64,000 nt of DNA. Source: Takifugu bimaculatus. Its lineage: Eukaryota; Chordata; Actinopteri; Tetraodontiformes; Tetraodontidae. Position numbers and translations under genes: made by a program. Position 1 is the first letter of the stretch; each line of letters starts with the position of its first letter. This document shows positions 23,460-33,448 of the stretch, in pieces. The notes beneath the pieces are model-generated. The model had not been told where the DNA came from and ran no database searches. It was given only the letters and a program-made list of their open reading frames with translations. Where the stretch lies: positions 13,986,041 to 14,050,040 of the forward strand of contig CP034984.1 in assembly GCA_004026145.2 (NCBI GenBank), in the 5' to 3' direction.

Positions 23460-25815
23460 ATGGCGGACGACGGAGGCAGTTCGAGCGGTCCTGTAGACAC
23501 CAGCGGCGGGCAGGGGACAGTGGGAGAGTCGAACGGACTTGGCCTCGGCGCGATGTTGCTGAACCTTAGCGTTTTGGTGTTCGTGGTTTCGGGCTGCGTT
23601 CTGCTGTACCGGCGGTGGGGCAGGCGGCTCGTCTCCAGCACGGGTCAGGGCGACGAGGCCTCGGCGCTTCCAAAGATGAGGAGAAGGGACTTCACTCTGG
23701 AGCAGTTGCGGGAGTACGACGGACTCCAGAACCCGCGCATCCTGATGGCAGTCAACATGAAAATTTTCGACGTGACCAGTGGCAAAAAGTTTTATGGGAA
23801 AGGTGAGTTGCTGGTGGGTGGATGTGGGGCCACCGCACACGGACTTCTTGGTGAGTTGTGCGGTACAAACATTTGGGCGCAATTCCGCTGTGGTTAGCTT
23901 AGCTCGGCGGCGGTGGCTATGCCTCTGAATGGGCTGCTAGCTGTTAGCTCCCTCGCACGGTGGCCAAAGTTTCGTGGCGTTTAACTCGCCCTACGCGTCG
24001 TTGCTCCGCAGTGACCTTTAGAGAACGACGGGTTCTAAAGTTTGGAGCCCATCGCGTAACTCGGAGCGTGATGCGGGATTAGAGGCAGCCAGCTAGCCGC
24101 TAACGTTAGCCGCCCGTGCTTGCACACAGTTCGGTCTCCACGCCAGCGCTGGTTCGCATGGACGGAATATTTGCTCTTTTCCAAATATAATATGTAAAAA
24201 ATGGCGGCTTTGATGACGTGGCTGCAGTTTCTGACTTGTGTGCGAAATGAAACATTTAAACATCGGGTTAATATTTGCGGCTCCCCCACGATTTAGTGCA
24301 TCGGAGCCGTTTGTTATGAGTTTTGAGTTGAGGTTCTGAAGCAAGTCGGACCCGTCCGGCAGCCTTTTGTCTCAGTGGACTTGGCTGCCTGTTCGGGTAA
24401 AACCTGTAAGATCTCTTTGTCAGCAGCGTTTCTTTTTTTTCGTGCACGGAGACCGACAGGACACGTTGGACCGAAACGCCAACGTGTCCTGTTGCTGAAT
24501 AATCTGACGGAACCGCGTGTCGGTTCGTCCACGTCAGAATTTGTCCCCCATTGGGTGAGCAGATACTGGGCCCAGCTATGGAGGACTTGAGCCCCCCCCC
24601 TTGTCTTTTGGAATCTTGTACCGATTCTGCCATGCAAAGTTCTTGACTGGTTGCTGGTTCTATTCCAACAGCAGCCATTAAATTCTGCAGACACAGCTGA
24701 GCCTGATCTCTGCAGCTCAGCTTTGGTCCAAGATATTCCAATAATGTTGGAACGGAGCGGTCCAACGGGACCGGCACGCTGCCCCGTCTAACGTGTGCAG
24801 ACATTCAGAGCCGCGTCTCCTTCCAAGGAAATGTGCTGCCGAGCCGCACGTCTAATCTCCGAGGTGATAAAGCGCCTTCGCTTTATCGCCAGCGGCACGT
24901 ACGCAGCTCGTTTTTGTTTGTGAAAGCCTGCGGAGTTTTCACATGGTGGTCAGATGATGTTCTGGAGGATGGGGAGGAAAAGACGGGCCGCTCACGCGCT
25001 CGCGTGCGTGTTGTAACATCGAGATAATCGGAAGTTCTCGGGCTGAAATCGGTGCCCTCATCTCTGAAGATCTGGGTTCTTCAACACTGGCGGCTTCTCA
25101 GATAAAGAGCAAGTCGTTTTCCTGGAAACCCCCCGAATCACTGACACCAACTCCTCCAGTTTAACTTTCTGTTTCCTGTCCTCAGATGGTCCTTATGGTA
25201 TTTTCGCGGGCCGGGACGCCTCCAGAGGCCTGGCCACGTTCTGTCTGGAGAAAGACGCCCTGAGGGACGAGTACGACGACCTGTCGGACCTCACCGCCGT
25301 GCAGATGGAGAGCGTGAGAGAGTGGGAGATGCAGTTTCTGGGTGGGTTGGCTTCTCCGGTACCGCCTCGGTCCGATCTGCGTGACTCCACGGTTGTAGTT
25401 CAGCACAATCGGTCGTCGGCGGAGGCGGAACGGTCCAGCAGAAGAGCCGGGTTTTAGTTTATTTTTGGAGTGAAATCAAACCTCGGTCGCGTAAAAATGT
25501 CACCGGCCACGTCGGCAGAAAGTGACGAAACTCTGAACCCAATTATTTTAATCTAATCCCCGTGTGTAAAGATTAACTCGCCGTCGGGGCTGGGATTATA
25601 ACCAGCAACCCTTCTGGTTGCAGCGGCAACTTTAGCATGCGGCAACTTGCAACTGCGAGAGATTAACGGATGTTAAGAAAAGAGGTCAGTCAATTACTGT
25701 TTAACTCGTAGGTCAACTTCCCTCTTCTTGAACATCTGTGTTGACAGGGACGCACTCATGCGCCATCCAGAGACGTTAAGTCAGCTGGAGCGTGTGTGTG
25801 TGTGTGTGTGTGTGC

Positions 25816-25847
<32 letters not shown>

Positions 25848-26111
25848 CACATGTGGCTCAGGAAGCAGCAAAATGTTTTTCCAGCTTTAGTCTGGTGCAG
25901 CGTTCCTGTCGAAAGTTTGTTGTTGAAAGTGGACTTTAGGTATCGGGTTCCGCTCGGGGGGGTGTTTGGTTACCAGTTTAACCAGTTTAACCAGTCCCAC
26001 TGCTGCCTTCTAGAAAAATACGACTACGTCGGGAGGTTGCTGAAGCCCGGAGACGAGCCCTCGGAGTACACGGACGAGGAGGACATCAAAGACCACCTGA
26101 AGAACGACTGA
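23460..26111 (+). CDS. pgrmc2: Progesterone receptor membrane component 2
   Basis: PGRMC2 is a single-pass membrane protein of the ER and nuclear envelope with a cytochrome b5-like domain. It binds haem, acts as a haem chaperone, and is linked to steroid signalling and P450 activity. Exons 23460-23802, 25186-25341 and 26014-26111 give 198 residues, with phases 1 and 1. The N-terminus is short, acidic and glycine-rich, followed by one transmembrane helix near residues 23-45 (LLNLSVLVFVVSGCVLLYRR). The b5-like domain starts at MRRRDFTLEQLREYDG and includes VNMKIFDVTSGKKFYG, GPYGIFAGRDASRGLATFC and VREWEMQF. It ends KYDYVGRLLKPGDEPSEYTDEED. The tyrosine in YGIFAGRDASRG sits in the haem-binding pocket of the family. 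PGRMC1 is the alternative; the larp1b neighbour and the GRDASRGLATF context favour PGRMC2. No frame problem. Confidence 0.96.
24456..24492. repeat. Perfect 14-bp inverted repeat (hairpin) in pgrmc2 intron 1
   Basis: ACAGGACACGTTGG and its exact complement CCAACGTGTCCTGT are separated by a 9-base spacer. The sequence could fold as a stem-loop in either DNA or RNA. It lies in the first pgrmc2 intron, where nothing else explains it. Confidence 0.85.
25791..25849. repeat. (GT)n(GA)n compound microsatellite
   Basis: GT units interrupted by GC, then a GA run, in pgrmc2 intron 2. Confidence 0.97.
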
Positions 26112-26160
26112 GCGGTTCATCACTGACCAAAGCCTGGAGCCCCCGACAGCTGCGACAGAC

Positions 26161-26246
26161 CGCCCCAGGACCACCCCCCCTGCCCCAGGACCACCCCCCC
26201 CTGCCCCAGGACCACCCCTCCTGCCCCAGGACCACCCCCCCGCCCC
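26161..26246. repeat. C-rich minisatellite, about 20-bp unit
   Basis: Four imperfect tandem copies of a unit like GCCCCAGGACCACCCCCC, beginning 50 bp after the pgrmc2 stop codon, so probably transcribed in the 3' UTR. Confidence 0.9.
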
Positions 26247-27311
26247 ATCTACCCACCAGCTGCTCTTCATTGCTGCCCGCGACTTCTTCACCCTCTCAGT
26301 CTGCGGCTCTGCCGGAAAGGCGGGGCGTTCCCTCCTGCACACCCTGAACCTCCCTCCGCCCCCCCCCCCCCCCATCCCGCGACACCAGAAGGCTTTTCGG
26401 CGGGGCAGAGAGACAGAACGCTGACCCGGTGGGGAGACAGGGGCTTGTGCACTTACTTATAAACCCCCCAAAATATTTGAATCATTTCTGCAGAAGATGG
26501 GTGGGGTTTAGGGGGAGCTGTGGTCGCCACGACGACGGGCGAGCGCCGGGTGGAAGTTGGTCAGACGTAGCCAGACGCCCACGGCAGGATCAGAAGGCCA
26601 TGTTTTCCTTTGTGTTTGTAGTGTATGCACTACTAGTTTTCTGTTTGTCACCATGTGATTGTATTTGTTGAGTAGCATAGCGGGAGAGTGGGCGGAGTCA
26701 GTGGGGGGCGGCGGCGTGGGGGCGGCGGCCGTGTGACTCTTGTTTTTCAATCTGATCAGGAATACAAAGGGAAGGTTCTCATCACTAGACAGTTGTTTAC
26801 ACACCTCACAAGCTGCAGGTCTGTAGACCCCCCCACCCCCCACCCCAACGGTCCAAGTATTAATCGTGCCTTATTTTGTTTGTTGTGTCAGTGCTGACGC
26901 TCGAACAGAGGCGGCGAGCGGAGGGACGGAGGAGACGGTTGTTCCCAGTCAGTCGTCCACCCACACTCGCATTTCCCCAGTGCACGTGCGTGTAAATAGA
27001 CCCATGAGTTACTCAGTGTTACTGCCATATTTATGTAGTCCATCAACTCCACCTACATAACGCTACGTGGTGCCGGCCAAAACCCCCTTTTTTTTGTTCT
27101 TTCTGTTCTTTTTTTTTTTTTTTTTTAATGTGGGTGAATTTCCAGAAAATTCAATAAAAGTAAGAAGCTTAGAGTGCTGCAGGGCGGGACCGGGAGCTGA
27201 GAATCCTCTGAAACGTTGCTTATCCTGTAAATATCTATGGCGTTTTATTAAAGCATGTTCAGCGAAAAAGAGTGAGCTATCCGAACCCTCCACATCATGT
27301 ATTTAAATGTT

Positions 27312-27313
<2 letters not shown>

Positions 27314-27345
<32 letters not shown>
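27314..27345. repeat. (GT)n microsatellite
   Basis: About 16 GT units downstream of the likely pgrmc2 polyadenylation site. Confidence 0.97.
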
Positions 27346-27346
<1 letters not shown>

Positions 27347-28335
27347 TGCGCGACAGAGGCAGGAAGGGATTTGTTCATGCATAATAAATCGATTTGGTTA
27401 ATAATTGAAAACGTCTCGACTTTATTTGACTTTATTGCTGGATCTCTGTCCTAATGTTACTTTTACAGCCCACTAAAAGGTTCATCTGAGCCCACAGATG
27501 GAGGCCGGGGCGGCCCGGGGGTTTCACTTCAATTTCAGTGTTTGGGCAGAAGTTGACTTCATCACAGATCCCTCTTGAATCAGCAGGTATTCAAAGGTGA
27601 ATGATTCAACTTTGGGTTTCACTGATTTTTTTTAATCCTCAGGCTTCATGTGGCCGTTGGTTCTGATAAACCCAGAGGAATGTTTGAAAGTTCTTCAGGT
27701 GGGAACATAAAATTCTGCAGACATTTGACACCATCACAGCCCAACAGGCATCCTAAGATGTTAGATTTTAAATATTCCTGCATTAAACAAGAATTCCAGC
27801 CAATAACACGTTCTGGATGTGGAATTTTTGTATTTTCACTCATCAGTAATCAGCCTTTAAAAAGACTTTATTTATAGACCTTGTCAGTTATTATGATTTT
27901 CATGTTTGGTGTGAAAGGTTTGCTTGATTAAAAAGCAAACCGTCAGAAATCAGGTTTTTGTGATGAAACAGTCACGAATTTCATCCACACGCGCACGCTG
28001 TCCTGACAATAACAGTACAACAGCGCCCCCGCGGCGCTCCGGCTGCTCCTGGAACTGCAGCCTCGTGTGGCGTGACGTTGCTCCGCTTCCTTCACGTCCG
28101 CCGACTAAGATCACTCGGAGATCCGCGGAGCGAAAGTGTTTAAGCCGCAGATGCTCTTTCGACCCCGGTTCCTGGACACAACGCCGACGTCCTGGTTCCT
28201 CCACCACCCCCCCAAAAATATTCCCCCCGGTTTGTCGGCGGAATCCGTCCGGTGATTCTTGATCCTGAAGCCTCTCAGGAGTTCGGACAGTGATTTCATC
28301 GGGATTTTGTGCGTGTTCCATCAGGAGGGTCAGCC

Positions 28336-30211
28336 ATGGCAGAGAATCTCTCTCAGAGTGAGCTCGATTATCCTTTTAAACTTCTGGAATATTTCAATGG
28401 ATTCCGGGTCTCCAAGGTAACGTTTTCCCACATGATTCTGATCGATTCTCTCCACAGAGCTTTCTGATTTCTGCAGGACTCTATTTTAAGTTAATCTGCT
28501 GCAAGTGGATCCCTACTGGATCCATTTTGGTCCCCCAATGAGAAAAATAATTCACATTTGTTCAAATTAGAAAAACGTGGAAGCTAATTTCTGCTAACGG
28601 AGTTAAATAAACTCTTATTTTGGATATCACGTCATTTATCCTGTTTTTCTTAAAATATTGTTACTCAGTGTTTGGAATTAATGCATTGATAACAATATGG
28701 TCCCCGGAAAACAATGACTTGGTTTCTCTCCAATAAAGAAATAGTCCACCATCTTCTGATGGGAAGCCCCCTGTTCCTTTCTAGCATTTATTAAATATCC
28801 ACATTCTAAAATCAACAAAGCGTCTCCGGTCTCGTGTCTGACCGGCTTTATATGGAAGCGGTTTGGTTCAACGACATCCAAAGGATTGTGCAGGACGTTT
28901 GTGTTCTAGAATCAGAACAACATTCTGGACCCGGAGGCAGAAGAGACGCTGGTTGGGAGGCTGGTAGCCAGGTGCTGTTAATGCTGCTCTTCACTACAGG
29001 TGATCTTTTCTGCCTGTGAGCTCGGAGTGTTTGACCTCCTGTTGAAGTCCCAGGAGCCCCTGAGCGCCCAGCAAATAGCCCAGGAACTGGAGCACCAGTG
29101 TGGACGGGGCGGAGAGGCTGCTGGACACACTGGTGGGCATCGAGATCCTGGAGGTGGAGACGTGTGATGGAACAGGTGAGGCGAGCTGAGAGTAGACCGT
29201 GTGTCTAAGTGTGTGTTAAATGTGACTGTTCTCTGGTGGAAGCAGCTCTGTACAGCAGCACCGATGTGGCGAACCTCTACCTGGCCAGAGGCAGCGCCAA
29301 GTCTCTCCACGACATGATCGTCTACCAATCACAGACCATCTACCCGCTCTGGAACAACATCACGGACGCCGTCAGGTAGGCGTGGGTTCCTGCACCTTCA
29401 GAGACCTGCTCTGGAGCCGCCGTCCCAGAACCATCTGCAGGACTCAACAGAACACTGTCCACACGGTTCTCTGTCCTGTGTCCATGCAGGGAGGGCAAGA
29501 ACCAGAACGAAAAGACGTTTGGCCTCCCAGCGGGGGACATTTTCCAGGCCATTTACAGGTTTGTGTTTGCTGGGTGGGTTCAGTGCAGCGTGTGGCGTCC
29601 ATCATGCTCTTTAATCACACTTCAGATCGGAGGAGCAGACCCTGAAGTTCATGGGCCTGATGAACTCCACCTGGGTTCTGGACGGACACGACATCGCGAC
29701 AGCTTTTAACCTCTCCTGCTTCCAGAACATCGTGGATCTGGGAGGTCAGATCCTAAATTCTTTACGTCCTTCCACAAACCACGATGAGACCCTTATGCGT
29801 TCATGTCCGTGTGTTTTGTTGAGCCACTCCCAGGCTGCACCGGGGCTCTGGCCCGGGAGGTGCTGAAGGCGTTCCCCTCGTCCTCGGTCACCGTGTTCGA
29901 TCTGCCGCACGTGGTAGAAATGGCTCAGAAACATTTCGCTCAGGATGACGATAACATCGCATTTCAAGCTGGTGAGTGTCTTCAGGAACATACAAAACGA
30001 TCAGGTCATGTGACTGCGTGCGCCTCCTCAAAGCTTGGTCTGCAGCGATGACACGACTTCCTGTTGCACACAGGAGATTTCTTCAGCGATCAGCTTCCTC
30101 CTGCGGATCTGTACATTCTGGGCAGAATAATTCATGACTGGACTGAGGAGAAGTGTCTGATGCTGCTGAGGAAGATCTATGATGCGTGCAGACCAGGTGT
30201 GACCTGCTGTG

Positions 30212-30267
<56 letters not shown>

Positions 30268-30522
30268 CCAGAGGAATCTCTCCACAGCTTTTGGTGGTCT
30301 GTCCCTGCAGGTGGAGGCATCCTGCTGGTGGAGACCCTGCTATTTGAGAACAGGCGAGGGCCGGTCATGGCCCAGCTCTTCTCCCTCAACATGCTGATTC
30401 AGACGGAAGGCCGAGAATATCCGCCATCCCAGTACAAACGCATGCTCAACAAGGCCGGCTTCACCAGCGTCCAGGTGTGCCGGACTGGTAAGTCCTACGA
30501 CGCCATCCTGGCCATCAGATGA
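28336..30522 (+). CDS. asmt: Acetylserotonin O-methyltransferase, with a +1 frameshift in exon 2
   Basis: ASMT (HIOMT) transfers a methyl group from S-adenosylmethionine to N-acetylserotonin, the last step of melatonin synthesis in pineal and retina. Exons: 28336-28416, 29000-29175, 29246-29375, 29490-29558, 29626-29744, 29834-29971, 30074-30196, 30311-30522; about 348 residues once the shift is allowed for. The N-terminal dimerisation domain has FKLLEYFNGFRVSK and VIFSACELGVFDLL. The SAM-binding loop reads VDLGGCTGALAREV, where most relatives have a third glycine instead of Cys. VTVFDLPHVV follows, and LYILGRIIHDWTEEKC holds the catalytic His. The end GGILLVETLL, NMLIQTEGREYPPSQYK and YDAILAIR is typical. 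Exon 2 starts in one frame (to about 29092) and continues in the +1 frame from about 29097 (SVDGAERLLDTLVG), which alone matches the next exon's phase. Read literally the protein stops early. Confidence 0.92.
30213..30263. repeat. (CA)n microsatellite filling asmt intron 7
   Basis: About 25 CA units occupy nearly half of a 114-bp intron, starting 17 bp after the exon 7 donor. Intronic CA repeats are known binding sites for hnRNP L, so an effect on splicing is conceivable. Confidence 0.97.
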
Positions 30523-33448
30523 ACTCGGGAACAGCGAAGAGGGACACGTCCAAGTCTGGAAGATTCTGAGGCTAGTGCTGATGTTCTTTGGGTCGTCATC
30601 ACTGCTGGAATCATTTTATCCATAGATCCTCATTTAGGTAAAACTGTCACCATTTTTCTGCATCGCAGCATAAAAAGAATCCATCAAAAGTTTTCCATTT
30701 TCATCTGATCCAGCAGGAAACTGCAGCCAGCAGTTAGTTTAACTTTGCTTGAGCTCTCTGAAAAACATGCATCAGAAGAAGCAACGTTAAATAAAATAAA
30801 ATCAAGAGTTTTAGCTTTCTGTGCCTGAACTGTTTTGGTAAAAATCTGCGAAAACAGCTCAAAGGGTTGGGCTTAGGGTTATGCTAACAAACCGCTAGTT
30901 GGAATTGAAGTAACTGAAAAGTGAATAATAAGCATTTAAGAAGACCAAAGCTTTATAATGTTATTTTTTGAGTGTTTTTTTTAACATAAAAAGAGAAAAA
31001 TCCCATCGCAGCAGTGATCGGCCCAGGCTGCAGCTAATCTGCTGCGTCTGTTGTTAACACTTTGATTCAAAAATGATCAACCCAATGACAAATGTGATTT
31101 ATTGGCGTTTCACATTAAAAACTGATAAGAATTTACAGTCCACCCAGGGAACACGGTGAGACTTGTAGCATGTAGCTCTGGATCTTATTTGTTGTAATTG
31201 TACATAAACTGTGAATTTTGGTCCGTTTTACTGGTTCTGTGAAGCATAAACCAGTCTGTCATCTCTGAAACATTTCAGTCAGTCTTTAGTTCTTTAGTGC
31301 TGCTGGATGTTCTGTTGTTAATCTGTGCTGCGTTCAATCACGTGACTGTTCTGATTCTCCCGTGAGGCGTTCAGGGTCCCCTTCAGACCGCATGTTACTC
31401 AGGCTTCACTGCATGTTACTCAGGCTTCACTTCCCCTCATCCTTCAAATACTGGATGCATGTTCACAATTTTAGAGTCTTTAAATCCAATGAAGTCCATC
31501 ACAGCATGTGTTTTTTATATAAAAAAAACCCAACTAAATAATTTAAATCGCACTAGGTTGTTTTTACACTATAGCATTTACCTAAAAGGTGAATTGCATT
31601 GACCTGGACTATTATATTAAACAGCTTTTTTCCTGTCAATTGAACTTGATATATGTTTCATTTAGATTTTTAATATTGTCTATTTTAACAGTAACAATGT
31701 GTTTCGATGTATGAATTACAAAAAAAACCATCAATAAATGTAGGAAACGCTGAAGGTGTCGTACATAAATAACGGAGTTCGCGAGACAGGAAGTGCGTTG
31801 ATTCTATATCAGTAGAAGAAGAACGCCGCGCTGCTGCCACCCTGCGGCCCCCGCTGGAACTGCAGCACCGGGTGTGTAACCTCCTCCCAGGCCGCCGCCG
31901 TGTTTGTGTATGTGGAATGCGGGTCAAGCGGAACTCACGGCTGAAACTGCGCTGTACATCAAACTCAAAAACACCTGCTTGCATCGGCCTGGCGTGCTCT
32001 GTATGTACCGTCTAAACTCTCTTCAACTCCACGCACATTTGATTTGTGCACACGGGTAATAGAGCGACATAAAGGGGCTTGAACCAGTGGGTGTTTTTAG
32101 TATGGTCGCGGTAGCTGTCCGCTAGGAAAACGCGACATCGTCATTTAAAATGGCGCCAAAGATAATCCCCAGCCAGTGGAGCTCTGGTAAATATGCTACG
32201 CTGTCCCGCTGGGTTGCCGCGCACATTGCACAACTTTTTGCTGTTGAAAGTGGTTTTGAAATGTCTGCTCTTTCCGGGGAGTTTCAGTAATTATTGGCAG
32301 TCTGTAAGCTTCCCCAGCTGATTCTTGCCGTTCAAACACGGGCACTGTTGAAGCCAGTCTCCCGTTAGCATCGGTGGCTAATGCTAAATGGCAACTGCGG
32401 TTAGTATCAGTGTAGCTCCTCGCTAACGTGCTAGCCGGTGTTGCTAACCCCAAACGTCACCTGGAAACGTGCAGCCTGACGTTACCGTGTCCGTTTAAAG
32501 CATGCACATTAAGCGTAATACCGTTCCGCGTTGAAACATGTCTGAGCTTCCAGTTTCGTAAAATGTTATTTTAAGACAACGCTTGTAGCAGAACATTGAA
32601 AACACCACGTTTATCATAAACACTCGAGGCGCCGGCTGTGGGTGGGCCTGCATGTTGCATAACAGTATTAGCCACCCCGCTAATTTGAGGTAAAATTATA
32701 ACATGATTTAAATGCACGACCTCAGACATATTGTTTTAAAAGCTAGTGCTTTGCAACTGCATAAAATATAGCATCGCTTGTCCGTTTTATCTTACTTTAC
32801 AACACTTACGCAAACATAGCGTCGGATTTATTTTGCTAGCTAATGTTAGCCGCTAGGTTAGCAAGCGAATACTTTCAAGTGTTTGTTGAAATAAGGGTCG
32901 ATATGGGTGTGGATCCCCGCTTGATTTGGCATTAGCACCGCCACCTGTGTGCTCGAACAGACCACAGATGGATTTCCACTCGTTTCGTCTCCTTGTTTAT
33001 GTTTGTGCAACTTGCTGTCGGGACACATGGGCGTTGTTTTCCTGCGTGTGTTGGCGTGTTTTTACTGTTGCTCCTCTATGCTGGGAGACAGGAATGGTCT
33101 CAGGTTCGGTCAGATACCTGATACAATCATTCCTGCAGATGATCCATGTGTTGGGGCTTAAATGTGTCCGACCGGAGGTGTCAGATGGGCGACTCTGCGT
33201 CCTTTCAGCCCTACACCCGTCTAACTAGTATTTACTCACCATATCTGGTCTTTACTAACTGAGAAAACTGCTGTATTTTCACCCCAATATCCTAGTTTTA
33301 GCACGAAGCACGAAGTTGAGATGTGCTGCAAATGTGGCGTGTGCTGCATCAGGTTTTCTTGGTTCCGTCACTGCTGCTCTCTATATTTCTCTATACGTGT
33401 CATTTATTATGCAGCAACTCTCCGGTGAAGCTCCGCAGCCAGACCACG
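30523..33448. other. asmt 3' UTR and jade1 upstream region
   Basis: The asmt 3' UTR probably ends near the AATAAA signals at about 30789. 31800-32460 is CpG-richer with GCTAGC-type repeats and a possible non-coding exon ending at a GTAAAT donor near 32188. It is the most likely jade1 promoter and 5' UTR region. No coding exon is recognised in it. Confidence 0.45.

Larger units (their letters stand above)
26112..28335. other. pgrmc2 3' UTR and pgrmc2-asmt intergenic region
   Basis: The pgrmc2 3' UTR starts with a C-rich minisatellite and includes long C and G runs (26350-26375, 26700-26740) able to form G-quadruplexes. It probably ends near the AATAAA at 27153, just after a T-rich tract. 27500-28335 is asmt upstream sequence; no coding exon is recognised. 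Confidence 0.5.
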
